Below, piece by piece: positions 1 to 7,769 of a DNA stretch of 64,000 nt (its first letter is position 1; each line of letters begins with the position of its first letter). The position numbers and the translations under genes are program-made. The notes beneath the pieces were generated by a model. The model made no database searches. It saw nothing but the letters and a program-made list of their open reading frames with translations, and was not told the DNA's origin. The stretch is from CAYNRA01 sp046293395 (lineage in GTDB: Bacteria; Bacteroidota; Bacteroidia; Cytophagales; Spirosomataceae). The DNA lies in the NCBI GenBank assembly GCA_046293395.1, contig JBKBOU010000001.1, positions 310,001 through 374,000 of the forward strand, read 5' to 3'.

Positions 1-611
1 TCAAATGTTGGGAATACATTGAAATGATCCCACGAGATACCACTAAAAAGAGCAATGTGTGGATGATAAAAATGGAATTTTGAGCGGCGTTCAATAGGTG
101 AAGATAGATATTCGTCGCCTTCTATGATAATAATCGGGGCATCAGAAGTCAATTGAACCATCAAATCAAACCCTTCGATTTGTGCCCCGACAAGGTAATC
201 AAAGGAGCGATTGAAGTACTTGAGCACGTGTAAAATGATACTGGTTATCGACGTTTTTCCGTGGCTTCCTGCAATGACAATGCGTTGTTTATGTTTACAT
301 TGTTCATACACATATTCAGGGAAAGAATAAACTTTGATTCCCAATCGCTGGGCTTCTAGCAGTTCTGGATTATCCGCTTTGGCGTGCATGCCAAGAATGA
401 CGGCGTCTAATTTCGGATGGATATTCTCTACAGACCAACCCATTTGTTTGGGTAAAATACCTGCTGCAGCAAGTCTCGATTTGGCAGGGTCATAGATTTC
501 ATCGTCAGAGCCTGTTACTTGGAATCCTTTTTTGTGCAAAGCAAGTGCCAAGTTATGCATGACAGCACCACCGATAGCAATAAAGTGAACTTGAGTAGAA
601 GTTGAATTCAT
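1..611 (-). CDS. mpl: Mpl-type UDP-N-acetylmuramate:peptide ligase, N-terminal part (cut by window edge)
   Basis: The first 203 codons of a Mur-ligase family protein, read leftward and cut by the window start. The N-terminus has the Rossmann-like opening HFIAIGGAVMHNLALAL (residues 9-25) and the ATP P-loop AGSHGKTS near residue 97, followed by a mid-domain segment IIEGDEYLSSP. The opening GGAVMHNLA, where MurC proteins usually read GIGGIGMSGIA, points to Mpl (attaches recycled L-Ala-D-Glu-mDAP tripeptide to UDP-MurNAc, cytoplasmic, cell-wall recycling) rather than MurC itself. The start is the ATG at 609-611; the 270-bp gap to speA is divergent and would hold both promoters. The C-terminal domain is outside the window, so Mpl versus MurC is likely but not certain. 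Confidence 0.82.
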   Translation of the reverse strand, partial: MNSTSTQVHFIAIGGAVMHNLALALHKKGFQVTGSDDEIYDPAKSRLAAAGILPKQMGWSVENIHPKLDAVILGMHAKADNPELLEAQRLGIKVYSFPEYVYEQCKHKQRIVIAGSHGKTSITSIILHVLKYFNRSFDYLVGAQIEGFDLMVQLTSDAPIIIIEGDEYLSSPIERRSKFHFYHPHIALFSGISWDHFNVFPTF

Positions 612-881
612 TGGGTTTATTTTCGTATCAATTTTTTACCAAAATGGTATATACAATTTGTACAAGTCTTTTCGAATTATTCGAAAATTAAGGTTTTTTC
701 ATCGAATTATCCTACAATTTTAGAGCAATTCCAAGACTGCTCGCATTAAAAGTAGGTAATGTTGCAAAGTTGTAAATTTTGTATCACTTTTGCACCAAAT
801 TTGGTTAAATTTAGCGTTTCTAAATCTACCAAACGGTTCTTATTTCTCACCTAAAAGTCGCTTTATGCATTTTACTTAGAA

Positions 882-2354
882 ATGAAAAGATACATCGATT
901 TAATTCAACAGACTTTTGAGTTCCCTACCCGTGAATTTGGGGTAGATGACAACCACAACTTGCTCTTTAATAATGTTCCGCTCATGGAAATTATTAATAA
1001 GTACGGAACACCGCTGAAACTTACTTATCTTCCAAAAATAAGTGAACACATTGAACACGCAAGACTGTTGTTTAAAAACGCGATGCGAAAATACAATTAC
1101 AAAGGTAATTATACCTATTGTTATTGTACCAAGTCTTCTCATTTTAAGTTTATCCTAGACGAAGCTCTCAAGAATAATATTCACCTCGAGACTTCCTCGG
1201 CTTTTGATATGCCGATTATCAAAGCACTCTACGAAGAAGGAAAAGTGGCAAAAGATACGTATATCATCTGCAATGGCCACAAAAGACCTCAGTATTTGGC
1301 ATATATTTCGCAATTCCTGAACGAAGGTTTTGAAAACTGTATGCCCGTTTTGGATAATCTAGGCGAAATCGACCATTATTTGGAGACTGTTCACGCTGAT
1401 GAAGTGAAAGTCGGCGTGCGGATTGCCACAGACGAAGAACCTAATTTCTCGTTTTATACGTCTCGTCTCGGGATTCGATACAAAGATGTGGATGAATTAT
1501 ACCTGACGAAAATCAAGCCGAATCCGCGTTTTAAACTGAAAATGCTTCATTTTTTCATCAATTCGGGTATCAAAGACACTGCTTACTATTGGTCTGAATT
1601 GACGCGTTTTATGTTCAAATATTGTGAACTGAAGAAAATTTGCCCAGAGCTAGACTCCATTGATATTGGTGGAGGAATGCCCATTCAAACTTCCGTGGTT
1701 TTCAATTATGACTACCAAGCGATGGTGGACGAAATCATCGAAAACGTACAATGGATTTGTAATAAAAACAATGTGCCTGTTCCGAATATTTTCACAGAAT
1801 TTGGTAGTTATACCGTTGGTGAAAGTGGTGCGATTTTGTACAAAGTAATCGACCAAAAACAACAAAATGACCGTGAACTTTGGTATATGGTGGACGGTTC
1901 GTTTATCACGCAACTGCCTGATTCTTGGGGGATTAACCAAAAATACATCATGCTTCCTGTAAATAATTGGGATGCGCCTTACACCAAAGTAAATTTAGGT
2001 GGATTGACCTGTGACTCTGCCGATTATTACAATACAGAGGCACATTCGGAGGATTTATATATGCCAATGGTTGAGGAAAATCAACCCAAAGACCAGTACA
2101 TTGGCTTTTTCCATACGGGTGCATATCAAGAGTCTTTAGGTGGATATGGAGGTATTCAACATTGTTTAATTCCGGCTCCGAAACACGTCTTGATTGATAT
2201 CGATGAAAAAGGAGATTTGGTGACAGAACTCTTTGCTGATGAGCAAGATAGCGAGTCAATGTTGCAAATTTTGGGATACGGTAAACAGCGCAAAGCCCCT
2301 GAGCCGCTACTCAATACTTCCGCAGAACCTGTCAAAGAGTTTGTAGAAGTTTAA
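882..2354 (+). CDS. speA: Arginine decarboxylase (PLP fold III)
   Basis: Decarboxylates arginine to agmatine, the first step of the agmatine route to polyamines; cytoplasmic. The 490-aa product is the short form usual in Bacteroidota, much shorter than the roughly 650-aa E. coli SpeA. Visible landmarks of the alanine-racemase-fold decarboxylases are the PLP lysine in YCTKSSH (Lys84), the glycine loop DIGGGMP (263-267 region) that holds the PLP phosphate, TEFG near 305-308, and the late catalytic cysteine segment LTCDSADYY (Cys377). A diaminopimelate or ornithine decarboxylase is less likely because of the N-terminal extension and the TCDSAD context. It stands alone, with a strong hairpin directly after its stop codon. 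I did not find a clean TAnnTTTG promoter in the 270 bp upstream. Confidence 0.88.
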   Translation: MKRYIDLIQQTFEFPTREFGVDDNHNLLFNNVPLMEIINKYGTPLKLTYLPKISEHIEHARLLFKNAMRKYNYKGNYTYCYCTKSSHFKFILDEALKNNIHLETSSAFDMPIIKALYEEGKVAKDTYIICNGHKRPQYLAYISQFLNEGFENCMPVLDNLGEIDHYLETVHADEVKVGVRIATDEEPNFSFYTSRLGIRYKDVDELYLTKIKPNPRFKLKMLHFFINSGIKDTAYYWSELTRFMFKYCELKKICPELDSIDIGGGMPIQTSVVFNYDYQAMVDEIIENVQWICNKNNVPVPNIFTEFGSYTVGESGAILYKVIDQKQQNDRELWYMVDGSFITQLPDSWGINQKYIMLPVNNWDAPYTKVNLGGLTCDSADYYNTEAHSEDLYMPMVEENQPKDQYIGFFHTGAYQESLGGYGGIQHCLIPAPKHVLIDIDEKGDLVTELFADEQDSESMLQILGYGKQRKAPEPLLNTSAEPVKEFVEV

Positions 2355-2366
2355 TACGCTTTATCC

Positions 2367-2407
2367 AAAAAAAATCTCCGTCGAAGCAATTCGATGGAGA
2401 TTTTTTT
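2367..2407. terminator. Rho-independent terminator, usable in both directions
   Basis: Inverted repeat with A-tract, arms AAATCTCC.TCGA and TCGA.GGAGATTT, and T-tract. It starts 13 bases after speA and lies 17 bases after the end of the M56 gene on the other strand, so it can end both convergent transcripts. Confidence 0.85.
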
Positions 2408-2423
2408 GTACCTGATTTCTCGT

Positions 2424-4088
2424 TTACTTTTTCTTTGTTCGAATGAGAAGAACAGATTCTTTACCTGCTTTTTCCATGGCCTTTTCTCCTTTTAAGATAT
2501 CAATACTCAGAATGTCTGAGGGCTGAATTGTACTGAGTATCGTGTTGATTTGATCTGCTGGTATTTCCTTATCATCTACAAAGACACTCATTTTTTTCGG
2601 GTCTAATGCTTTGTATAATGCATCTCCTTTTTCTTGAAATACAATGTTTGTATTGGATGGAAGTAAGGACATTTCAAGATTTTTTGAAGGTCTTGGTGGT
2701 GCAGGTGGAGATGGTGGACTTTTTGGTTCTGTAGGTTCTTTGATTTTCTCAATTTCTATGTTAACATCCACGTTTTCCGTTTCAGTAGGTTTTTTAGGTG
2801 CTTTAGGTTCGCCCAAACTAAAGGCGATTGGCATATTATAAAAAACGTTGACGGATTTCCCATTCTGTTTCCCAGGTTTCCAAGTAGGCATTTTTTTAAT
2901 CACGCGAACGGCTTCAGCATCTAATTCTGGACTGATACCTTTTAGAATCTCTACATTACCAATGGAACCATCGGATTGTATAACGAAACGGGCAAAAATT
3001 TTCCCTTCTTGTTTGGCTTTTTTAGCTTCTTCAGGGTATTTGATTTCTTTACTAAGCCACTCGTAAAGAGCAGGTATTCCGCCTGGAAATTCAGGATTGT
3101 CTTCTGCTTGTATAACAGTTCCTAGGTTCTCAATGGGTAATTTTGCTCCTTTTTTCGTCGTATCCTGTGAAGTAGTAGTAACAGGTTGATTTTCTTCGAG
3201 TGGAGTCAGTATAATTTCTACATCGTCCTGAAGTGCCTCCCAAGTCGATTGGAGTGCAGCAGGCTTCGATTTTTCGGCCAGTTGAGCGGAGGACAGTGCA
3301 ATGGTAGCCACAAAAAGCGGCAAAATTAGACCATACTTGAGTAAGGCTGATCTGTTTGAACGGTTTTTCATAATCATACGAATACGAGTTTTAAGGGTGA
3401 AATGAGAAAAAAAGTGATGTTCTAAGGAAGAGTTCGGGCTCACACCAAATTGGTGATGAACAAGCAGCGTTGCGTAGTCGGCGCGGGTAGGTAAAGTGCG
3501 GGCGGCATATTCATCCGCAATAAATTCATGAATATTTCTGGAAGCAATACGCAGGCCATAAACGGCCGGATTCATCCAGCAAAAAATAAGCAGTAATTCC
3601 CAAACGATGAGGTCCAAACTATGCCATTGGTGCGCATGGGTTTGTTCGTGCAGAAGAACCGTTTGGTAATTTGGAACTTGCGGATGTACAAATACTGACC
3701 GCATAAATGTCCAAGCACCGGGTTTTTTTTGTTGTACAAAGCGGTATGTTTGCCAGCATCTTCTGAGCAAAAGTAAGGCAGAAATGAGAACACCTGCCCA
3801 GTAGATATGCTCAAAAATGGCATAGTCATAGGTTGGGGTGGAGGCAGAGATTTCGAACGCTGGAAGAGCCCAAGTAGGAATCGATTCTTTGTACACGACA
3901 GGCGCAGATTCCTCAAAAAGTGTTATTTTTTCCTGAAGAATAGGCAAAAGGAGAGAAGCCAAGGCGCTAAAAAGTAGGAAGAAGCGGTTCCATTGATGGA
4001 ACGTTTCCTTTCGCAAAAAGAGAACATAAAACAACCAACAAAGCACCAAATAGCCATTGACTTGGATGAAATAATGTAGCTTTTCCAT
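2424..4088 (-). CDS. BlaR1/MecR1-type M56 membrane metallopeptidase with TonB C-terminal domain
   Basis: Integral membrane zinc peptidase of family M56, the sensor/protease partner of BlaI-type repressors. The first ~110 residues hold three hydrophobic segments (about 9-25, 36-52, 95-112). The zinc motif is HEQTH (147-151), followed by HEFIADEYA near 185-195, which supplies the third ligand region. A further membrane segment lies near 240-262. Residues about 320-420 form a TonB C-terminal-like domain with YPEEAKKAKQEGK and GKQNGKSVNVFY, then a Pro/Glu linker and a plug-like end. Periplasmic TonB-like domains on M56 proteins are common in Bacteroidota. No penicillin-binding domain is present, so beta-lactam sensing should not be assumed. 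The gene follows the repressor gene with a 6-base gap, so the two are one operon. Confidence 0.88.
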   Translation of the reverse strand: MEKLHYFIQVNGYLVLCWLFYVLFLRKETFHQWNRFFLLFSALASLLLPILQEKITLFEESAPVVYKESIPTWALPAFEISASTPTYDYAIFEHIYWAGVLISALLLLRRCWQTYRFVQQKKPGAWTFMRSVFVHPQVPNYQTVLLHEQTHAHQWHSLDLIVWELLLIFCWMNPAVYGLRIASRNIHEFIADEYAARTLPTRADYATLLVHHQFGVSPNSSLEHHFFSHFTLKTRIRMIMKNRSNRSALLKYGLILPLFVATIALSSAQLAEKSKPAALQSTWEALQDDVEIILTPLEENQPVTTTSQDTTKKGAKLPIENLGTVIQAEDNPEFPGGIPALYEWLSKEIKYPEEAKKAKQEGKIFARFVIQSDGSIGNVEILKGISPELDAEAVRVIKKMPTWKPGKQNGKSVNVFYNMPIAFSLGEPKAPKKPTETENVDVNIEIEKIKEPTEPKSPPSPPAPPRPSKNLEMSLLPSNTNIVFQEKGDALYKALDPKKMSVFVDDKEIPADQINTILSTIQPSDILSIDILKGEKAMEKAGKESVLLIRTKKK

Positions 4089-4094
4089 GATTCC

Positions 4095-4463
4095 TTATTT
4101 TTTTAGTTTTTCGATTAAGTCCAAGAGTTCATCGGCTTCGGTTAGATTGATGGATTTCTCTTTAAGGAAATGAGAAACCAGTGCGCCGACGGAGTTTCCG
4201 AAATAGCTTTCCATGAGTTTATTTGCGGAGAAGCCGCGGTATTCCTCTTTGGAGATAGTGGGGAAATACTGGTGGGTTTTTCCGAAGGCTTGGTGGGCTA
4301 CAAATCCTTTTTGTTCGAGGATTCGGACGATGGTAGAAACCGTGTTGTAGGCGGGTTTGGGGTCGGGAAATTTTTCACGAATTTCTTTCACAAAAGCGCG
4401 TTGAAGTTCCCACAGGACGAGCATGATTTCCTCCTCCGCTTTGGTAAGTTCTTTATCTATCAT
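4095..4463 (-). CDS. BlaI/MecI/CopY-family winged-helix repressor
   Basis: A 122-aa protein of normal length for BlaI/MecI repressors, with the family signature LTKAEEEIMLVLWELQRAFVKEI at the N-terminus, the recognition helix region PAYNTVSTIVRILEQKGFV (residues about 36-56) and a C-terminal dimerisation helix. These proteins bind palindromes as dimers and are inactivated when the partner M56 protease is triggered. The start ATG (4461-4463) sits only two bases from the first of three operator copies, so the gene is almost certainly autoregulated. It leads a two-gene operon with the M56 peptidase. The signal sensed cannot be read from the sequence. Confidence 0.9.
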   Translation of the reverse strand: MIDKELTKAEEEIMLVLWELQRAFVKEIREKFPDPKPAYNTVSTIVRILEQKGFVAHQAFGKTHQYFPTISKEEYRGFSANKLMESYFGNSVGALVSHFLKEKSINLTEADELLDLIEKLKK

Positions 4464-4465
4464 AT

Positions 4466-4530
4466 CAACTATGTTTTTAGTTGAACAAATGTATAACTAT
4501 TTTTTTAGTTTCAAAACTAAATTATTAGTT
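4466..4530. promoter_or_regulatory. Three copies of a BlaI-type operator, AACTA-N6-TAGTT
   Basis: Directly upstream of the BlaI-type gene lie three perfect inverted repeats of the same form: 4466-4483 (arms extended to CAACTA/TAGTTG), 4495-4510 and 4515-4530. All have AACTA and TAGTT arms separated by exactly six bases. Centres are 28 and 20 bp apart. Autoregulation by the adjacent repressor is the natural reading; it is inferred, not shown. Confidence 0.75.
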
Positions 4531-4624
4531 ATTTTAGAGGAGATTATGGATTAGTCAAAAAGAGAAGGAAAATATTGATTTAGATACTCTGAAACCAATA
4601 TCTAGAATACCTGTAAACATATTA

Positions 4625-4964
4625 TCCGGCGGCTTCGGCTACGCTCAGTCGTCGGGATTTTTCAACCGAAGGTGCACGTAGATGAATGTTGGTTTCGCGA
4701 TGATTTTGGTTACGCTTAGTCGTCTAGGTGAAGCTGGCGCTTTTTTCTGACGACTTCGGCTACGCTCAGTCGTCGGGATTTTTCAACCGAAGGTGCACGT
4801 AGATGAATGTTGGTTTCGCTTAGTCGTCGGGATAAAGCTTTACTCAGTTGCCTGAGCGTAGCCCTTTTCTTTGTTGCCTGAGTGTAGCCGAAGGCAACAA
4901 AGTATGCGAAGCCGAACGGTGGTTGAGCGAAGCCGAACGGTGGTTGAGCGAAGCCGAAACCACC
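4625..4964. repeat. Hairpin-repeat cluster, including an identical 66-bp direct repeat
   Basis: No gene is seen between 4531 and 4971. The stretch is filled with small hairpins sharing the loop core CGGCTACGCTC or its complement GAGCG(A/T)AGCCGA. Identical 66-bp copies lie at 4633-4698 and 4754-4819. Stems differ between units: GACGACT/AGTCGTC at 4749-4774, GTTGCC/GGCAAC at 4873-4898, GGTGGTT/AACCACC at 4939-4964. The cluster ends eight bases from the stop codon of the GIY-YIG gene. Dispersed repeats with this loop are familiar from Bacteroidota genomes. Confidence 0.85.
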
Positions 4965-4971
4965 TTCTACG

Positions 4972-5322
4972 CTATTCTTCAGTATCTAGTTTTTCGTCCA
5001 AATTCTGACGGGAGTCCAAATTGAAATTTTTGTAGTGCGTTTTGTTTTGACAAACTGATAGCAAATGCAAGTCTTCCGGTTTGTTATTTATTAGAGCTTC
5101 TTTCTTTTTTCTACTCCAACCTTGAATTTGCTTTTCCCTATAAAAAGCTTCATCAATTCGGTCAAAGACTTCGTAATAAACCAAACTAACAGGCAAGTGT
5201 TTTTTTGTATGGTTTGCACCCTTGCCATTTTGGTGCTGTGCAATTCTTAACTCCAGATATTTGGTACTACCAGTATAGTAGCTACCATCGGAACATTTTA
5301 GTATATACATATATCCTTTCAT
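4972..5322 (-). CDS. GIY-YIG family nuclease, embedded in hairpin repeats
   Basis: A 116-aa single-domain GIY-YIG protein. The variant catalytic motif is YMYILKCSDGSYYTGST (residues 4-20); then come LRIAQHQNGKGANHTKK (26-42) with the conserved Arg/His, a central LVYYEVFDRIDEAFYREKQIQGWSR block with the catalytic Glu, and a final asparagine segment INNKPED. This matches the small YhbQ/UvrC-N-terminal-like group. Such proteins can cleave DNA; the biological role of most is unknown. About 25 C-terminal residues after the domain look like an unrelated tail. The gene is bracketed on both sides by repeats (4625-4964 and 5365-5612), which suggests a link between nuclease and repeats; that link is an inference. 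Confidence 0.85.
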   Translation of the reverse strand: MKGYMYILKCSDGSYYTGSTKYLELRIAQHQNGKGANHTKKHLPVSLVYYEVFDRIDEAFYREKQIQGWSRKKKEALINNKPEDLHLLSVCQNKTHYKNFNLDSRQNLDEKLDTEE

Positions 5323-5364
5323 TGGCTATTATTTTAATTAGTGGTTGAGGCAATTGGCTTCATA

Positions 5365-5612
5365 CAGACGGCTTCGGCTGCGCTCAGTCGTCGGGATAAA
5401 GCTTTTACTCAGTTGCCTGAGCGTAGCCCTTTTCCCTGTTGCCCGAGCGTAGCCCTTTTCTTTGTTGCCTGAGCGTAGCCTTTTTCCCTGTTGCCTGAGC
5501 GTAGCCCTTTTCTTTGTTGCCTGAGCGAAGCCCTTTTCTTTGTTGCCTGAGCGTAGCCTTTTTCCCTGTTGCCTGAGCGTAGCCGAAGGCAACAAATTTC
5601 GAGAAGCCGAAA
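5365..5612. repeat. Tandem array of seven 26-bp units ending in a hairpin
   Basis: Seven contiguous 26-bp units, TTGCC(T/C)GAGCG(T/A)AGCC followed by a 10-base variable tail alternating CTTTTCCCTG and CTTTTCTTTG forms, run from 5413 to 5594. The last unit closes as a GTTGCC/GGCAAC hairpin, followed by a short GAGAAGCCGAA half-site. A related CGGCTGCGCTC hairpin lies at 5370-5396. There are no spacers, so it is not a CRISPR. Because 26 is not a multiple of three, all three frames stay open and give spurious low-complexity reading frames. Confidence 0.88.
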
Positions 5613-5688
5613 ATAAATATATTCATATTCTACATCCATTAGAGAAAATACTGTAAAAATGCGTGGAAGATGAACGTTTGCTTAACTC

Positions 5689-5815
5689 TCATTTATGACT
5701 CAAAAAAGAGCCACGCAACCGACTATTTGGGTCAATCAAATACTGTTGGAATTTTTCAGCGAATTTTGTAGCTGCCTCGTTGTATTTTACGTCACATGAC
5801 CAATTTTCTAAGTAA
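5689..5815 (-). pseudogene. Decayed duplicate of the pckA 3' end
   Basis: The last ~40 codons match the C-terminus of PckA encoded at 10710-12308. Here one reads KYNEAATKFAEKFQ, DPN and a final SHK; PckA reads KYNEAATKLAEKFQ, DPN and SHK, with a few codons missing in between. At DNA level the match also runs beyond the stop codon (both copies share CATTTATGACTC/TTATTTATGACTC) and on into the flanking repeat tract. Upstream of about 5815 the reading frame continues to 5898 without similarity to PckA. No active site is present, so this is a non-functional fragment. Confidence 0.8.
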
Positions 5816-5933
5816 GTAAACGATAGAGGATACAAACTGATTTGCTTTAAAAGACGAATTTGTGGGCTTTTCTGGATCGAATAGAAAAATGAATACAATT
5901 TTTCTTTGAATCTTTTGTAGAACTCTCTGCTTT

Positions 5934-6242
5934 CTAATTTCTGTCTTTCAATTCTGCTTCCAAATCCTTGATACGCTTATCTTTTGTAGCTAGTAGTTCT
6001 CGGTAAAGTTGCTCTTTAGATAGAGATACTTCTTCTTTGACTATTCTGTCTTTAAATAAGTGGTCGATTGAACATTCTAATACTGTGCTTAATCTGACCA
6101 AGAAATCGGGTTTAAATTGTTTGATGATTCCGTTTTCCATTCGGTTGAGGGTGGCAATGCTAATATCTAATTCATCTGCAAGAGCTTGCAGTGTAAGACG
6201 CTTGCGCTCACGCAGTTCACGGATATTGTTTTGGGTTTTCAT
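5934..6242 (-). CDS. XRE-family helix-turn-helix regulator with C-terminal coiled coil
   Basis: A 102-aa DNA-binding protein. Residues 6-62 form a Cro/CI-type HTH: IRELRERKRLTLQALADELDIS followed by TLNRMENG and LVRLSTVLECSIDHLF. Residues about 65-102 (KEEVSLSKEQLYRELLATKD and following) are a charged, probably coiled-coil helix that could mediate dimerisation. It is a stand-alone gene. A palindrome 44 bp upstream of the start (6286-6305) is a good candidate for its own operator. The target genes are unknown; the divergent neighbour at 6417 is one possibility. Confidence 0.85.
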   Translation of the reverse strand: MKTQNNIRELRERKRLTLQALADELDISIATLNRMENGIIKQFKPDFLVRLSTVLECSIDHLFKDRIVKEEVSLSKEQLYRELLATKDKRIKDLEAELKDRN

Positions 6243-6285
6243 AGATAACTGGCAGTTTAGTTTTCAAAATAAATCTTTTGCAAGT

Positions 6286-6305
6286 TATGCAAATACTTTT
6301 GCATA
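6286..6305. promoter_or_regulatory. Palindrome TATGCAA-N6-TTGCATA, candidate operator
   Basis: Perfect 7-base arms spaced by six bases, flanked by outer CAAGT (6281-6285) and ACTTG (6310-6314) that extend the symmetry. It lies between the XRE regulator (start 6242) and the divergent small secreted-protein gene (start 6417), where an autoregulatory site would be expected. Confidence 0.5.
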
Positions 6306-6416
6306 TAATACTTGAAGTAAGAGGTAAATTTATCGAAATTTGTTGAGAACAAAGCGGTTAACCGGTTACGGCGGTGTTCAGACAAATCAATTTATTTCAC
6401 TTTATTTTTTTACAAC

Positions 6417-6674
6417 ATGAAAAATTTATTATTGACAATTGCCTTGATGTGTTGCGCTACTTTCGCCTTTGCGAATGACGGGGACAAAAAAGAAAATCCC
6501 AAAATGAAGGAAACAGTTGAGCAGAAAGTAGTTTCTAATGAAAATGTAAACTTTACTTGGGAATGTTTTGGGCTTTCATGTAGGACAGTTTGTTTTGATG
6601 TATTAAGCAACCCTAGTTTTGAACAACTAGTAGAAGCTTGGGAAACTCTGGAGGCTGACCTTTGTAGAAGATAG
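6417..6674 (+). CDS. Small secreted cysteine-containing protein, unknown function
   Basis: An 85-aa protein with a clear Sec signal peptide (KNLLLTIALMCCATFAFA, cleavage expected after Ala19). The mature ~65 residues are acidic and Lys-rich at first, then contain four cysteines in the segment WECFGLSCRTVCFDVLS and near the C-terminus (DLCRR), which could form two disulfides in the periplasm or outside. I do not recognise the family. A perfect CGGTTAACCG palindrome lies at 6355-6364 in its upstream region. It precedes the GLPGLI gene on the same strand by about 100 bp, so co-transcription is possible. Confidence 0.65.
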   Translation: MKNLLLTIALMCCATFAFANDGDKKENPKMKETVEQKVVSNENVNFTWECFGLSCRTVCFDVLSNPSFEQLVEAWETLEADLCRR

Positions 6675-6771
6675 AATTATATAGTAGTATAAAAATGAGG
6701 TTATTTCGTAAAATGATATAACCTCATTTTTTAGAATTTTATCTGAATTAAATACAAAACTTGTTATATGC

Positions 6772-7584
6772 ATGTACAAAAAATTGATATTTTTATTACT
6801 TTTTGAACTAGTTTCAAATGTATTATTTGCTCAAAATTTCCAAGTTAAATATAGGGTTCAATCCCAACGAGATTCTACAAATTCTGAAATTAAATTTGAA
6901 GAAACGGCCATTTTGTATATTGAAAGTAAAATTAAATCTTACTATTATACTGATAATTTTGCATTTAAGGATTCCCTGATTAAACTTGTTAATTCAGGTA
7001 AGCTGACTGCCTATGAAGTCATGAGCAACAAAGGAAATTTAAAACCAACAGATTTTAATTTACATATTGCCAAAGATTTGCCGAAATACAAAATAAATTT
7101 ATTTGAAAAGATTGCTTTATCAAATTATTTATATTCGTTTCAACCCAACTTTAAATGGGAAATACAGACGGATACCTCGACAATCAAGGGGTATCTTTGT
7201 AACAAGGCAACGGGATACTTTGGAGGGCGAACGTATATTGCTTGGTTTACCCATGAAATACCCATCTCTGACGGTCCCTATGTTTTCTTTGGGCTTCCTG
7301 GACTGATTGTGCAGATACACGATGACAAAAATCACTACGATTTTAGTCTATTATCCTTTGAACAAACGACGCATTCTTCTTTTCTGAAAGTACCTAGTAC
7401 TGGGGAAAAAATAATAAACGCCTCAAGAGAACAAGTTTTTAAAGCAAGAGAGCGAATGCGAATTCAATCTCTCGATGTAATGCGCGAGATGGGATTTGAT
7501 ATCATTAAAACACCGGATATTCAAGAGAAATACAGACAAAAACAAAAGTCAGACAACAACCCTCTCGAACTTCGGGTGGATTAA
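6772..7584 (+). CDS. GLPGLI family secreted protein
   Basis: A 270-aa protein with signal peptide (residues 1-20, ending NVLFA) and the family-defining GLPGLIVQIHDD motif near residues 182-193. The preceding TWFTHEIPISDGPYVF-like block (here AWFTHEIPISDGP) is also typical. GLPGLI proteins are a Bacteroidota-specific periplasmic or surface family of unknown biochemical function. They are frequently encoded beside large TonB-type outer-membrane proteins, as here (next gene at 7770). The 185-bp gap between them holds a perfect ATGCAGCTGCAT palindrome at 7670-7681 but no gene. Confidence 0.88.
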   Translation: MYKKLIFLLLFELVSNVLFAQNFQVKYRVQSQRDSTNSEIKFEETAILYIESKIKSYYYTDNFAFKDSLIKLVNSGKLTAYEVMSNKGNLKPTDFNLHIAKDLPKYKINLFEKIALSNYLYSFQPNFKWEIQTDTSTIKGYLCNKATGYFGGRTYIAWFTHEIPISDGPYVFFGLPGLIVQIHDDKNHYDFSLLSFEQTTHSSFLKVPSTGEKIINASREQVFKARERMRIQSLDVMREMGFDIIKTPDIQEKYRQKQKSDNNPLELRVD

Positions 7585-7769
7585 GGTAAAAACCGAATTT
7601 ATCAAGAATGGAGAATGAATTATCTGAAAGCCTCAGTCAAATCCGCTACGTATCCAACTCCCGACACAAATGCAGCTGCATGACTGACCCAAGTAGAGTG
7701 ATTATGCATACTTTTCGATACAGCTACTATTGCATTTCATTTTTGCCAAACTTCTATGAAATAATTTGA

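Noticed and set aside
5413..5594. CRISPR array
   Set aside because: Units are contiguous with no unique spacers and no cas genes nearby.
5338..5639. Three overlapping low-complexity reading frames (LRQQGKRLRSGNKEKG and similar) on the minus strand
   Set aside because: They are the three frames of the 26-bp tandem DNA repeat; all stay open because the unit has no stop codon. No start context or family.
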